Positions 1 through 10,450 of a stretch of DNA of 64,000 bases are shown piece after piece. The notes under the pieces were generated by a model, which saw only the letters and a list, made by a program, of their open reading frames with translations, was not told the DNA's origin and made no database searches. The stretch comes from Polaromonas sp. P2-4 (lineage in GTDB: Bacteria > Pseudomonadota > Gammaproteobacteria > Burkholderiales > Burkholderiaceae_C): positions 2,472,001-2,536,000 of the forward strand of contig CP087965.1 of NCBI GenBank assembly GCA_024703855.1, read 5' to 3'. Position 1 is the stretch's first letter, and each line of letters begins with the position of its first letter. The position numbers and the translations under genes are program-made.

Positions 1-249
1 TTCAACCTGCAGGGCCTGCAGGAATTCACGGCCTTTGAAACCCTCACCTACAACGAGGACACACATCGGCTGAACGTGACGGCAAGCCCGCCGGGCGTGC
101 CGCGGCATACCGTGACTTTGTCCGTCACCGGCACCCCGCGTTTTGCCTGGCGTTCAGGCAGCAGTTCGACTAGGGCCTCATTCCAATTCGCATTGGAAGC
201 GAGAACAAGGCGCGACGCCGCAGACAGTGCTACAGCACGGCAAGGCTAA
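1..249 (+). CDS. 3' end of an unrecognised gene
   Basis: Frame 1 is open from the window edge to a TAA at 247-249. About 57 residues before position 175 look like real protein (FNLQGLQEFTAFETL, then alternating beta-type residues, ending near TPRFAWRSG). The last 25 codons lie inside the inverted-repeat element at 180-284 and look like read-through, so the natural stop was probably close to 170-178 and lost to the element or to an indel; a TAG is present in another frame at about 171. I do not recognise the family. Confidence 0.4.
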   Translation, partial: FNLQGLQEFTAFETLTYNEDTHRLNVTASPPGVPRHTVTLSVTGTPRFAWRSGSSSTRASFQFALEARTRRDAADSATARQG

Positions 250-284
250 GCAACGCAGTTATCGTTTTTAATGCGAATTGGAAT
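180..284. repeat. 105-bp element with 15-bp perfect terminal inverted repeats
   Basis: The 15 bases ATTCCAATTCGCATT at 180-194 recur as their exact reverse complement at 270-284. The left arm is part of a second palindrome, TTCCAAT-TCGC-ATTGGAA (181-198), and the interior holds GTGCT-AC-AGCAC. The element sits between two convergent genes and supplies the stop of the esterase on the minus strand (TAA, 284-286) and the read-through stop of the upstream gene. It resembles a small MITE or REP-type repeat. Other genomic copies would settle this. Confidence 0.6.
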
Positions 285-894
285 TACACTGCGCGCCAGT
301 GGCGCAGCGGCACACAGGTCTGCAAGCGCATCACGGCCTGGTCCATCAGCGCCGGGTGCAGCTCGTGCCCCACGGACTGGGCCACGTCCAGCGTGGCATC
401 GGCGCTCAGGGCCATCAGCCGGAGAAAGCCCTCGCGCGCCTCGCTGACAGGCACCACCTTGTCGTTTTGCCCGTGCAACAGGTGCAATAGGGTCAGCAAA
501 GGCGCCTTTTGAAGCTGCCGGGCTGGGTCGGGTAGCTGCTGCCAAACGCCAGCACGCGGCCCACCAGGCCGTCGTGCGCGTCGCTCAAGGCCAGCGCCAG
601 GTTGGCCCCGGCGCCAAAGCCGGCCAGCGCGGTGTCTGACTGCAACACCTCAAAACGCTGCTGCTCGCGCGCACAAAGGCGGCCAGCGCTTCGACGACAC
701 GCGGCGTCAGCCCGCGGGCCTGCCAGCCCCTCTGGAATCAACACCGCTGATTCGGCGAAGGCATCGCCCAGCAAGTCGCCCAGGGCCAGCATGTCGGCGG
801 CGGTACCCCCTTCATCGTGCAGCAACACGAACAAGGGCCTGGGTGAGGCGGCGGCAGACAGCAACTCGATGGTTTCGGTATCAAGTGGGTTCAT
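284..894 (-). CDS. YpfH-like alpha/beta-hydrolase (carboxylesterase/phospholipase family), frame broken
   Basis: Start at 894 (MNPLDTETIEL). The N-terminal part has LFVLLHDEGGTAADM, the oxyanion-side strand and loop of the YpfH/carboxylesterase family, then AGFGAGANLALAL at the nucleophile elbow. The elbow reads GFGAG rather than GFSQG, so the usual serine is replaced by glycine or alanine. After a frame change near 495 the protein continues LLHGQNDKVVP and GHELHPALMD, carrying the expected Asp and His. A double, compensating indel near 655-710 garbles about 20 residues: another frame there reads VVEALAAFVR. The length, about 200 aa, is normal for the family. The missing serine makes an active hydrolase doubtful. 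Confidence 0.65.
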
Positions 895-931
895 GGCGGT
901 TACCTGGCGGCTTTGCGGGTAGGTGGTGATT

Positions 932-983
932 GATTAAACGGGTTGGTTAAACAGGCTTGATAAACGGGCTTGTTGAACGCTTG
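932..983. repeat. Four degenerate ~13-bp tandem repeats
   Basis: Between the esterase start (894) and slyD (1077) the units GATTAAACGGGTTG, GTTAAACAGGCTTG, ATAAACGGGCTTG and TTGAACGCTTG follow one another. They lie in the upstream region of the minus-strand esterase and could be protein-binding iterons or a decaying repeat. No other signal is seen in this 182-bp gap. Confidence 0.4.
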
Positions 984-1076
984 TTGCCATCATTGCTAAG
1001 ATTCTGCATCGCCGCAAGCGGCAGCCCACAGCCAGCCAACCGCAGCGTCTTAGACGCCCATTTTTGAAAGCACCTC

Positions 1077-1552
1077 ATGAAAATCGAAAAAAACACCGCC
1101 GTCACCCTGCACTTCAAAGTCGCTGATGCCAAGGGCAATTTCACTGAAAAAGCGCCAACCCCATGGTTTACCTGCATGGCGGCTACGGCAACACGCTGCC
1201 CAAGATCGAAGAAGCGCTGGAGGGCAAGGAGCCCGGCTACCAGACCACGCTGCAACTGCAAGCCGCAGACGCTTTCGGCCTGCGCGATGAGAGCCTGGTG
1301 CGCACCATTCCCAAATCCGAATTTCCGCCCGGCGTCAAAGTCGGCGGGCAGCTGGAAGGCCGCGGCGAGGACGGCCGCGAGCAGGTTTTCCACGTGATGA
1401 AAATCAAGGGCAACATCGTCATGCTCGACGGCAACCACCCCCTGGCGGGCAAGGATCTTCGCTTTACCGTGAAAGTCACCGATGTGCGCGCAGCCTCTGA
1501 AGAAGAGATTGCGCACAAACACGTGCATGGCGAGCACGGCCACCACCACTGA
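1077..1552 (+). CDS. slyD: FKBP-type peptidyl-prolyl cis-trans isomerase SlyD, one frameshift
   Basis: SlyD is a cytoplasmic prolyl isomerase and metallochaperone that also delivers nickel for hydrogenase maturation in other species. The start at 1077 gives MKIEKNTAVTLHFKVADAKG; the frame changes at about 1155-1163, where the expected PMVYLHGGYGNTLPKIEEAL continues one frame over. The insert-in-flap segment and the FKBP fold positions (DAFGLRDESLVRTIP, VMLDGNHPLAGKDLRF) are all present. The C-terminus is His-rich (HKHVHGEHGHHH), the usual metal-binding tail. Only one base is missing near CCAACCCCATGG, and nothing else suggests decay, so sequencing error is the likely cause. A single-gene unit. 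Confidence 0.9.
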
Positions 1553-1695
1553 AGTAGTGGTATTGGCGCGCGGACTTAAGCACTACAACACCCCACTGGC
1601 AAAGCGGTATTTTTCGGCCTAAACTGATCAGAGCCTGCACGGGCCGCACCGCTGTCTGGCCCCGGATAGGTCTTCTATTTGCCCAGGAGGCTGCC

Positions 1696-2178
1696 ATGTC
1701 TATTCCCTCGAATCTATCCAACTACCTCGACCAACGCGGTCGCGCTATGAGGTTCTCGCGCACGCGCACAGCCGCACCAGTGCGGAGACGGCCCGCGCCG
1801 CCAACCTCATGCCCTGCCACTTGGCCAAGTCGGTCATTCTCGAAGACGACTTCGGCTACGTGATGGCCGTCATCCCCGCCGACAAGACCGTGATGGTGGG
1901 CGAACTCGCGCGCATGCTCGACCCGCAAGGAACTGCGGCTGGCCGATGAAGACCGCATCGCCATGCTGTTCAAAGGGTGTGATCCCGGCGCCGTGCCCTC
2001 GATCGGCATGCCCTGGGGCATTGAAACGATTGTCGATGACGAGCTCGAGGAGAGCGAAGTCGTGTACATGGAAGGCGGCGACCACGAACGCCTGCTGCGC
2101 ATGTCACACGACCAGTTCCACACGCTGATGAGCTCGCAGCTGCACGGCCACTTTTGCAAGACCCCAACAACACACTGA
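1696..2178 (+). CDS. YbaK/ProX-type aminoacyl-tRNA deacylase domain protein, copy 1, two frameshifts
   Basis: The start ATG 1696 follows a strong AGGAGG with 6-nt spacing. The readable protein is MSIPSNLSNYLDQRG, then (frame change about 1740) ETARAANLMPCHLAKSVILEDD and MAVIPADKTVMVGELARML, then (frame change about 1925) RIAMLFKGCDPGAVPSIGM, PWGIETIVDDELEESEVVYMEGGDHERLLRMS, ending FCKTPTTH. This is the YbaK/EbsC fold, whose members hydrolyse mischarged tRNA; Lys of LAKSV is the usual catalytic lysine. A paralogue lies at 10451. The two share the ribosome binding region and the 111-bp repeat directly after their stop codons. Confidence 0.8.
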
Positions 2179-2289
2179 GGCCTGCAAGCGGCTCGCGCCA
2201 TGACGCAGGAGCCCCGGCTCCTTGCGTGACCGCTTTTAAGCGGCGGTGAGACGGCAAAACAAGGCCGCCAAAAGCTTTGCGGCCTGTCG
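2179..2289. repeat. 111-bp repeat, copy A (three hairpins)
   Basis: Begins at the base after the stop codon of YbaK copy 1 and ends just before the LysR stop. It matches 13151-13261 at all but about six of 111 positions. It can fold into GAGCC-CC-GGCTC (2210-2221), CCGCTT-TT-AAGCGG (2230-2243) and AGGCCGC-N10-GCGGCCT (2262-2285). The last two could act as a weak bidirectional terminator, but there is no T-tract. Confidence 0.8.
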
Positions 2290-2296
2290 CCATCCC

Positions 2297-3227
2297 TCAC
2301 ACGGAGTCCGCGCGCACAGGCCGCTTGAACAGCTTGTGCACCAGGGCGCGCATCCACTGGTGCGCGGGGTCCTTGTCGGTGCTGCTGTGCCAGACCAGGC
2401 GTACCTCATAGGCCGGGACGCTGGGAATGCCCCACACCCTGAAGTCATAGCGCTGGCGCAGATTGCGCGCGTACATTTCCGGCACGATGGACAGCAAATC
2501 GGTCGTCAGCGCCAGGTCGGGCAGGGCGCCGAAATGGCGGGCCCTGAGCACGATGCGGTCTTCCAGCTTCATGCGTACCAGCATCTGCTCCACGCTGCCG
2601 TGAAACGTTGCCGTGGGTGAGGCCACCACAAAAGCGGCCTCGGCCAGTTGCTGCGGGGTCAGCGTGCGGCCGCTGCGGCCGGACGCGGGCCGCCACTGCG
2701 GTGCGGCCACGGCCACGTAGTGCTCGCGAAACAACAGTTCGGTGCGTATGCCCCGGTGTCGGGGTTGCAAAATGCCGATGGCCAGATCAATCTCGCGCGC
2801 CTCCAGCGCGGCCGCCACCTCGGTCGCCGCCACCGAAATATTGGACAGCCGCGCGCCTGGCGCCTGGCTGCGCAGCGCTCCCGCCAGCTCCGGTAAAAAC
2901 AGCATTTCGCCCAGGTCGGACAGGGACAGCCGCCAGTGCATGTCGCTGTGGGCCGCCTCGAACTCTTCATGGCCGGTGACCAGCGTTTCCAGCGCGAGCA
3001 ACTGGGCCAGCACCGCCGGCGCCAGTTGCTCGCACAGGCGCGTGGGCTTCAGGCCGGAAGGCGCACGCACAAAAGCTCATCTTCAAAAAGTCTCGCAGCC
3101 GGGCCAGCGCGTTGCTGGTGGCCGGCTGCGACAACGACAGCGCCTTGCCGGCCTGGGTGACCGAGCCGGTGCGGTGAATGGCCGCCAGTACGCGCAGCAG
3201 GTTGAGGTCGAGCTGACGGAAGTTCAT
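2297..3227 (-). CDS. LysR-family transcriptional regulator, one frameshift
   Basis: Start at 3227 (MNFRQLDLNLLRVLAAIHRTGSV), with the winged HTH TQAGKALSLSQPATSNALARLRD. The frame changes near 3065 in a stretch whose other frame reads FEDELLCVR, then resumes at PSGLKPTRLCEQL. The periplasmic-binding-like effector domain follows (LSNISVAATEVAAALEAREIDLAIGI; HYVAVAAPQWRP). The C-terminal half is of the NodD/LinR/PnbR type. Divergent from the iorA-like gene, with a T-N11-A palindrome at 3276-3292 between them, so it very probably controls that operon. Confidence 0.85.
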
Positions 3228-3275
3228 CGCAGCATCCTTCGTAAATTCTCAGGGTTCTCCCCGAATTATTCACCA

Positions 3276-3292
3276 GATGGATGTGCTCCATC
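3276..3292. promoter_or_regulatory. Candidate LysR operator in the divergent promoter
   Basis: GATGGA-TGTGC-TCCATC is a perfect 6-bp inverted repeat with a 5-bp centre and contains the LysR T-N11-A pattern (T at 3278, A at 3290). It lies 49 bp upstream of the LysR start and 176 bp upstream of the iorA-like start, inside the 240-bp divergent gap 3228-3467. Confidence 0.5.
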
Positions 3293-3467
3293 CAAACAAT
3301 CCATTTGCATGATGAATTCAAGCTGCGTAAATTCGCCTGAAACAAGGACGCCGCCATGTCGCAGAACTTCTGCCGGCGCCTGGCTCACAGCAAAACCACG
3401 GTGACATTTATGCAGCAACGACAGATTCCTCAGGCAACCCTCGCAAGCACAGCACAAGGCGCCCGTC

Positions 3468-5654
3468 ATGGCTGAGCGCTCGTTTACCAATGAAGTTCAA
3501 AAGCTTCGCCTCGGCGAGGGCGAAGAGTTCCGCGGCGAAGGCATCCTGGCCGTCACCAAGGCCTTGCTGCAATCGGGCGTGTCGTATGTCGCCGGCTACC
3601 AGGGTGCGCCGATTTCGCACCTGATGGACGTGCTAACCGATGCCAACGACATCCTGCAGGAGCTCGGCGTGCGCTTTGAGCACAGCGCCTCGGAAGCCAC
3701 CGCCACCGCCACGCTGGCCGCATCGGTCAACTACCCGCTGCGCGGTGCCGTGACCTTCAAGTCCACCGTCGGCACCAACGTCGCCTCCGACGCGCTGGCC
3801 AACCTGGCTTCGGGCGGCGTGACCGGCGGCGCCATGCTGATCGTCGGCGAGGACTACGGCGAAGGCTCCAGCATCATGCAGGAGCGCTCGCACGCGTTTG
3901 CGATGAAGTCGCAGGTCTGGCTGATCGATCCGCGGCCGAATCTGGAAAGCATTGTGCGGGCCGTGGAAATGGGGTTTGAGCTGTCCGAGGCCAGCAACAC
4001 ACCGGTGATGCTCGAGCTGCGCATACGCGCCTGCCATGTGCATGGGCGCTTTCCCACCAAGGACAACAAGCGGCCCAGCTTCACGCTGAAAGACGCGATG
4101 GAAAACCCGGTGCGCGACGTGAACCGCATCGTGTTGCCGCCGGCCAGCTACCTGCATGAACAGGAAAAAATTGCACAGCGCTGGCCCGCCGCCGTCAAGT
4201 TCATTCAGCAGCATGAGCTCAACGAATTTTTGCCGAAGATGCCAAAGACTTTGGCATCGTCATGCAGGGCGGCCTGTACAACACCGTGCTGCGCTCGCTG
4301 GAACTGCTGGGCCTGGCCAATGCGTTTGGCGAGTCGCAGATACCGCTGTATGTGCTGAACCTGACCTACCCGCTGATCGACGACGAGTTCAAGCGTTTTT
4401 GTGCCGGCAAGCGCGGCATTTTGCTGGTCGAGGAAGGTCAGCCTGACTTCATTGAGCAAAACGTCAACACCATTTTGCGCCGGGCCGATCTGCAGACCCG
4501 TGTGCACGGCAAGGACGTGCTGCCCATGGCCGGCGAATACACCGGTGGTGTGGTGCTCAAGGGCGTGGCCCGCTTCATCGACATCTACGCACCCACGCTG
4601 CTGCAGGGCCGGGATCTGCCCGCCGCAGCGCGGCCGGCAGCCAGCGGCCTGGCCGTGCTGAACGGCAACCCCAAGGCCTTTGCGATCCAGGCGGCCTCAA
4701 GCGAAGTGCAGCCCCGGCCGCCCTCGTTTTGCACCGGCTGCCCGGAGCGCCCCATCTTCACCGCGATGAAGTTGTTGGAGCGCGAGCTGGGCCAGCACCA
4801 TGTGAGTTGCGACATCGGCTGCCACCTGTTCTCGGTGCTGCCACCCTTCAACATTGGCGCCACGACCATGGGTTACGGCCTGGGCTGGGCGGGGGCTTCC
4901 GCCTTCAACACCCCCGAAACCTCCAAACGCACGATTGCCATGATGGGCGACGGTGGCTTCTGGCACAACGGGCTGACCAGCGGCGTGGGCAACGCGGTGT
5001 TCAACCAGACCGACAACGTGCTGCTGGTCGTGGACAACGGTTATTCGGCAGCGACCGGCGGACAGGACGTGCTGTCGTCCAAAGCCATCAACCCGATACG
5101 CAGCACCAACAACCCGATTGAAAAAGCCGTGTGCGGCGTGGGCGTGAAGTGGGCCAAAACGGTGACCAACACCTACAGCCTGGCGCAGATGCGCGACACC
5201 CTGCGCGAAGCGCTGACCACAAAAGAAAAAGGCCCCAAGGTCATCATCGCGCAAAGCGAATGCATGCTGAACCGCCAGCGGCGCGTGAAGCCGCAAATCC
5301 CGCAAGATGATTGCCGGCGGCGAACGTGTGGTGCGCGAGCGCTTTGGCATTGACCCCGACACCTGCACCGGCGACCACTCGTGCATACGCCTGTCAGGCT
5401 GCCCGTCGCTCACCATCAAACCCAACCCCGATCCGCTGCGGCGCGACCCGATTGCCACGGTGATCGACAGCTGCGTGGGCTGCGGTCTGTGCGGTGAAGT
5501 GGCGCACGCCGCGGTGTTGTGCCCCTCGTTTTACCGCGCCGAAATCATCAACAACCCGACCGCCTGGGACCGCTTCAAGCTGCGGCTGCGCACAGGGGTG
5601 ATTGGCTGGTTGCAAAACCGCATCGAAGCCCGGCTGGAAGGGATTGCCGCATGA
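3468..5654 (+). CDS. Indolepyruvate:ferredoxin oxidoreductase, TPP/Fe-S (IorA-like) subunit, two frameshifts
   Basis: Oxidatively decarboxylates aryl pyruvates (or a related 2-oxoacid) to the acyl-CoA with ferredoxin as acceptor. The N-terminal pyrimidine domain starts MAERSFTNEVQKLRLG and has GYQGAPISHLMDVL and FKSTVGTNVASDALANL. The frame changes at about 4235-4262. Next come CTGCPERPIFTAMK (near residue 420) and the TPP motif MMGDGGFWHNG near 490. The frame changes again near 5300, before the C-terminal cluster region with CTGDHSCIRLSGCP and CVGCGLCGEVAHAAVLCP. Total about 729 aa, normal for the family. The stop overlaps the next start (ATGA, 5651-5654), so the two subunits are translationally coupled. 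Confidence 0.85.
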
Positions 5655-7254
5655 ACACCGTTGTGAACAATGTACAAGCGAGCGAACGCAGCGCAGGGCC
5701 GCCCCAAGCAAGTTCAGCCCCCTCGGGGGGCAGCGAAGTACACGCAGTGACGAGCGTGGGGGCTCGTAGTATCACGATTGCTATTCTCGCGATGGGCGGT
5801 GAAGGTGGCGGTGTACTGGCCGACTGGCTGGTCGATCTGGCCGAGCAAAACGGCTACCTCGCCCAGACCACCTCGGTTCCGGGTGTGGCGCAGCGCACCG
5901 GTGCCACGGTGTATTACCTCGAGATGTTTTCTGAAAGTAGCGTTCCCGCAGGTCGCCAGCCGGTGATGGCGCTGAGCCCGATGCCGGGCGAGGTTGACAT
6001 TGTGATTGCGTCCGAACTGATGGAAGCCGGCCGTGCGCTGCAGCGCGGCCTGGTCACGGCCAACCGCACCACCTTTATTGCGTCAACGCACCGCGTGTAT
6101 TCGATGACCGAGCGCACCGCCATGGGCGACGGCCGCGTCAACTCGAACAAACTGCTAGCGGGCGGGCGCGCCGCTGCCCAACATTTCATCAGCGCCGACT
6201 TCGCCCAACTGGCGGAAGAAACCGGCAGCCTGATCAGCCCCACGCTGTACGGCGCGCTGGCGGCCACGGGGCGCCTGCCCTTCAGCCGCGCGCAGTTTGA
6301 AGCCACCATCACGCGCGGTGGCGTGGGTGTGAAGTCCAGCCTCAAGGCCTTTGCCGCCGGTTTTGAAGTGGCGCAGCAATCGTTGTCACCACCAATCATA
6401 GAAGCCCCGCCTGTGGTGGCCATGCCGCCGGTCGGCCCGCGCCTCGCTGCGCTGGCCCAGCGCATTCAGAATAGCTTTCCGCCCGCCAACCATGCGACGC
6501 TGGCCGCCGGCATTGTGCGCGCGGCTGACTACCAGGATGTGGACTACGCCGCCAGCTACCTGGACCGTCTGATGCCGCTGGTAACCAGCCTTCCGGTAGA
6601 CCCCACGCTCGCAGCCGATCTGCTGGACGACACCGCACGCCACCTGGCGCTGTGGATGTCGTATGAAGACACCGTGCGCGTGGCCGACCTGAAAACCCGG
6701 CGCTCGCGCTTTAGCCGCGTGGGCGGTGAAGTGAAGCTGACTGACACACAGCACCTGGGCATCAACGAATTTCTGCATCCGCGTATTGAGGAAATTGCCG
6801 ACACCCTGCCCGCCGGGCTGGGCCGCTGGCTGCTGGCCACACCGTGGGCGCGCGCCTGTGTCGAGCCCTTCACACGCAAGGGCCGCATCGTGCAGACCAG
6901 CTCGATCCGTGGTTACCTGCTGCTCTACACGATTGCCGCCCTGCGCCCGCTGCGCCCCAGGTCGCTGCGTTTTCAGGTGGAGCACCAGCGCATTAACGAC
7001 TGGCTGGCCAGCATCCAGCACCTGGCCCCCTCGCATCCGGCATTGGCGCTGGAGGTGGCGCGCTCGCAGCGACTGGTTAAAGGGTATGGTGACACCCACC
7101 GCGCGGCTGGCGCAGCTTTCAGCGCGTGATGGCCAAGCTGCCGCAACTGCAGACGATGCCACAGGGCGCGCAGCAGTTGCACGCACTGAGCCAGGCCGCG
7201 CTGGCAGACGACACTGGCAAGGCGCTGGAGCAAATGCTGGCAGCCACCGTGTGA
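5651..7254 (+). CDS. Indolepyruvate oxidoreductase subunit beta (IorB-like) with DUF6537 C-terminal domain, one frameshift
   Basis: Start at ATG 5651, overlapping the upstream stop. Residues ~15-38 are an insert encoded by a dispersed repeat (5693-5764). The gamma/beta (POR-type) domain then begins SITIAILAMGGEGGGVLADWL, with QTTSVPGVAQRTGATVYY, the signature of this subunit. The remainder (about residues 290-530) is the DUF6537 extension typical of proteobacterial IorB. The frame changes near 7125, and the native tail reads VMAKLPQLQTMPQGAQQ to the TGA at 7252. Works with the preceding subunit; a TRAP transporter follows at 7371. Confidence 0.85.
5693..5764. repeat. GGGCCGCCCCAAG-type dispersed repeat inside a coding sequence
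   Basis: GCAGGGCCGCCCCAAG, then a CCCCCTCGGGGGG hairpin and GCAGTGACGAGCGTGGGGG. From general knowledge this is a frequent intergenic repeat of Comamonadaceae. Here it lies between the ATG and the first conserved strand of the IorB-like gene and is read through in frame. A second, partial copy is at 8881-8923. Confidence 0.65.
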
Positions 7255-7304
7255 CTGCCGCGCAATCATTGACAGCCGTATTAAGTGATATTCACCCGCA
7301 TTGA

Positions 7305-8347
<1,043 letters not shown>

Positions 8348-8348
<1 letters not shown>

Positions 8349-8875
8349 TGGACCGGCTCTCCGACCGCTATGGCCGCTTCCTGGCGGCACTGGCCCTGCT
8401 CGGCTGCGCCATCCTGATGGCCATGATGTTCATCATCGTGGCCGACGTGGCGCTGCGCAACCTGGCTATTGCGGGCCTGCCGCAAGGCCTGGCCTGGAGC
8501 AATGAGATCTCCGAACTCATGCTCTACCTCATCACCATGTGCGTGGCGCCCTGGCTGCTGCGCCAGGGCCAGCACATTCGTGTCGACATCGTGCTGCAGG
8601 CCATCCCACCCCGGCTGGCATGGAACTTCGAATGGGTCGGTGACCTGATTGGTTTCGCCTGCTGTGGGGTGATTGCCTGGTTTGGCACGCAGGCGGCCTG
8701 GTCCAGCTACATGTCGGGCGCCGTCAACATCAAGACACTGGTCACGCCCGAGTGGTGGGCACTGGCCCCGCTGCCGCTGGTGTTTGTTTTACTTGGAATT
8801 GAAATGATTTTTCGCATGATTCGACTGCAGCGCGGCGAGCGCGGTCCGCGCAATGACGCAGTGAGTGCAGCATGA
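8348..8875 (+). CDS. TRAP transporter small membrane subunit (DctQ family)
   Basis: I chose the ATG at 8348, which overlaps the dctP stop (TGATG). 175 aa with four hydrophobic segments, roughly residues 12-34, 50-66, 88-108 and 130-152. The DctQ landmarks are present: NEISELMLYLITMCVAPWLLRQGQHIRVD, and WWALAPLPLVFVLLGIE near the end. Frame intact. Partner of the large subunit at 8956; the 80-bp gap between them is filled by a remnant of a dispersed repeat. Confidence 0.85.
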
Positions 8876-8880
8876 GCCCT

Positions 8881-8923
8881 GCAGGGCCGCCCCAAGGGCG
8901 AATTCCCGCTTGGCGGGACAGCG
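8881..8923. repeat. Second copy of the GGGCCGCCCCAAG repeat, partial
   Basis: GCAGGGCCGCCCCAAG at 8881-8896 is identical to the start of the element at 5693. It is followed by GGCGAATTCCCGCTTGGCGGGACAGCG, in which the CCCCCTCGGGGGG core is replaced. It separates dctQ from dctM. Confidence 0.6.
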
Positions 8924-8955
8924 CATAACGCAAGAGTTTTGGCAAGGGTGCTGTC

Positions 8956-10278
8956 ATGAGCGGCTGGGGACTGGCCGCCTGGCTGATGCTGGGCGGCTCC
9001 ACGGTGTTGCTCTTCATCGGCATGCCAGTGGCGCTGACATTTATCACCATCAACATCATCGGCGCCGGGCTCTACATGGGCGGCGAGCCCGGGCTGATGC
9101 AACTGGCGCGCAGCAGCGTGAGTTCGGTCACGGCTTTTTCACTGACGCCGATTCCGCTGTTTGTGCTGATGGGCGAAATCCTGTTTCATACCGGCCTGGC
9201 GCTCAAGGTCATTGAAGGTGTCGAGCGGCTGATCAAGCATGTGCCGGGACGCCTGGCCGTGGTCGCCGTGGTCGCCGGCACGGTGTTCTCGGCCATCTCG
9301 GGTTCGACGATTGCCACGACGGCCATGCTCGGCTCGCTGATGCTGCCGATCATGTTGTCGCGCGGCTACCACCCGACAATTGCCGCCGGTCCCATCATGG
9401 CCATAGGCGCGGTCGACATGCTGATTCCGCCGTCGGCGCTGACCGTGCTGCTGGGCTCGCTGTCGGGCATCTCGATTTCCAAGCTGCTGATTGGCGGTGT
9501 GCTGCCTGGCGTGATCCTGTCCGTCGCCTTTGTGCTGTGGATCGTCATTCGCGTCAGCATCAGCCCCTGCGCTGGCGCCGGTGGACAAGGACGATGTGGT
9601 GCAACACCGCGGCTGGGCGCGCTGGAGCCCGTTTTTGCCTATGTGCTGCCGACGCTGTCGATCTTTGGCGTGGTCGTTGGCGCGCTGGCCGCCGGCTGGG
9701 CCACACCCACCGAATGCGCGGCGCTGGGCGCCTTTGCCACCATGCTGCTGGCCCTGTGCTACCGCGCGCTGACCTGGGACGCCGTGCTCAAGGCGCTCAA
9801 GGGCACGGCCGGTATCTCGGGCATGATTCTTTTCATCATTCTGGGTGCCACGACCTTTGCGCAAATCCTGTCGTTCTCGGGCGCCAGCAGCGGCCTGGTG
9901 CAGTTCATCACCGGCCAGGGCCTGTCGACCAACATGATCGTGGTGGGCATGATGCTGATGCTGATTTTCCTGGGCATCTTTGTCGACCAGGTCAGCATGA
10001 TGATGATCACCTTGCCGATCTTCATGCCCATCGTGCAGGCGCTGGGTATAGACCCGATCTGGTTTGGCGTGATGTTTTTGATCTGCATGCAGCTGGGCCT
10101 GCTGCTGCCGCCACATGGCCTGCTGCTGATGACCATGCGCGGCGTGGCCCCGCCGTCCGTCACCATGGGCCACATCTTCATCGCGGTGGTGCCCTATGTG
10201 GTCATGAGCCTGATCTTGCTCACGGCCGTGTTCTGGATACCGCAGATCGCGACCTGGTTGCCTAAGCTGATTGGGTAG
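8956..10278 (+). CDS. TRAP transporter large permease subunit (DctM family), internal double indel
   Basis: Twelve-helix permease that uses the Na+ gradient to import the substrate. Start ATG 8956 (MSGWGLAAWLML). Signature segments: LFVLMGEILFHTGLA, GTVFSAISGSTIATTAMLGSLMLP, GAVDMLIPPSALTVLLG, and at the C-terminus LGIFVDQVSMMMITLPIFMPIV and LGLLLPPHGLLLMTMRGVAPP. Residues about 203-228 are out of frame: the other frame reads APVDKDDVVQHRGWARWSPFLP, so two compensating indels flank 9565-9640, next to CCCC and TTTTT runs. The reading frame recovers by itself. Confidence 0.9.
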   Translation: MSGWGLAAWLMLGGSTVLLFIGMPVALTFITINIIGAGLYMGGEPGLMQLARSSVSSVTAFSLTPIPLFVLMGEILFHTGLALKVIEGVERLIKHVPGRLAVVAVVAGTVFSAISGSTIATTAMLGSLMLPIMLSRGYHPTIAAGPIMAIGAVDMLIPPSALTVLLGSLSGISISKLLIGGVLPGVILSVAFVLWIVIRVSISPCAGAGGQGRCGATPRLGALEPVFAYVLPTLSIFGVVVGALAAGWATPTECAALGAFATMLLALCYRALTWDAVLKALKGTAGISGMILFIILGATTFAQILSFSGASSGLVQFITGQGLSTNMIVVGMMLMLIFLGIFVDQVSMMMITLPIFMPIVQALGIDPIWFGVMFLICMQLGLLLPPHGLLLMTMRGVAPPSVTMGHIFIAVVPYVVMSLILLTAVFWIPQIATWLPKLIG

Positions 10279-10342
10279 GCGATTACGTAATTTCCTTGCC
10301 TACGCCCAACCGGGACGTGCCGCGCCCGGGGCGGCGGGTGAC

Positions 10343-10371
10343 TTGCGATCCGGCGCGCCACGGCGCATAGT
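10343..10371 (+). promoter_or_regulatory. Sigma70-like promoter module, copy 1
   Basis: TTGCGA (10343-10348), 17-bp spacer, CATAGT (10366-10371), 80 bp upstream of YbaK copy 2. The segment from about 10315 is nearly the same as 18359-18410 upstream of the DUF6494-type gene: TTGCGATCC then GCGCCACGGCGCATA are shared. Two unrelated genes with the same ~55-bp upstream block suggest a common promoter and perhaps a common regulator. Confidence 0.5.
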
Positions 10372-10450
10372 GTGAAATAGATGGGCTCGGGCGGCTTCAT
10401 CGGTGGCGCTGTCCTCAACATGGCCTGTCGCTTTACACAAGGAGGCTGTC

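Noticed and set aside
8956..10278. Unusual Gly/Cys-rich insertion in the DctM subunit (residues ~203-228)
   Set aside because: Another frame gives a normal, charged cytoplasmic loop across the same bases; two compensating indels at CCCC and TTTTT explain it.
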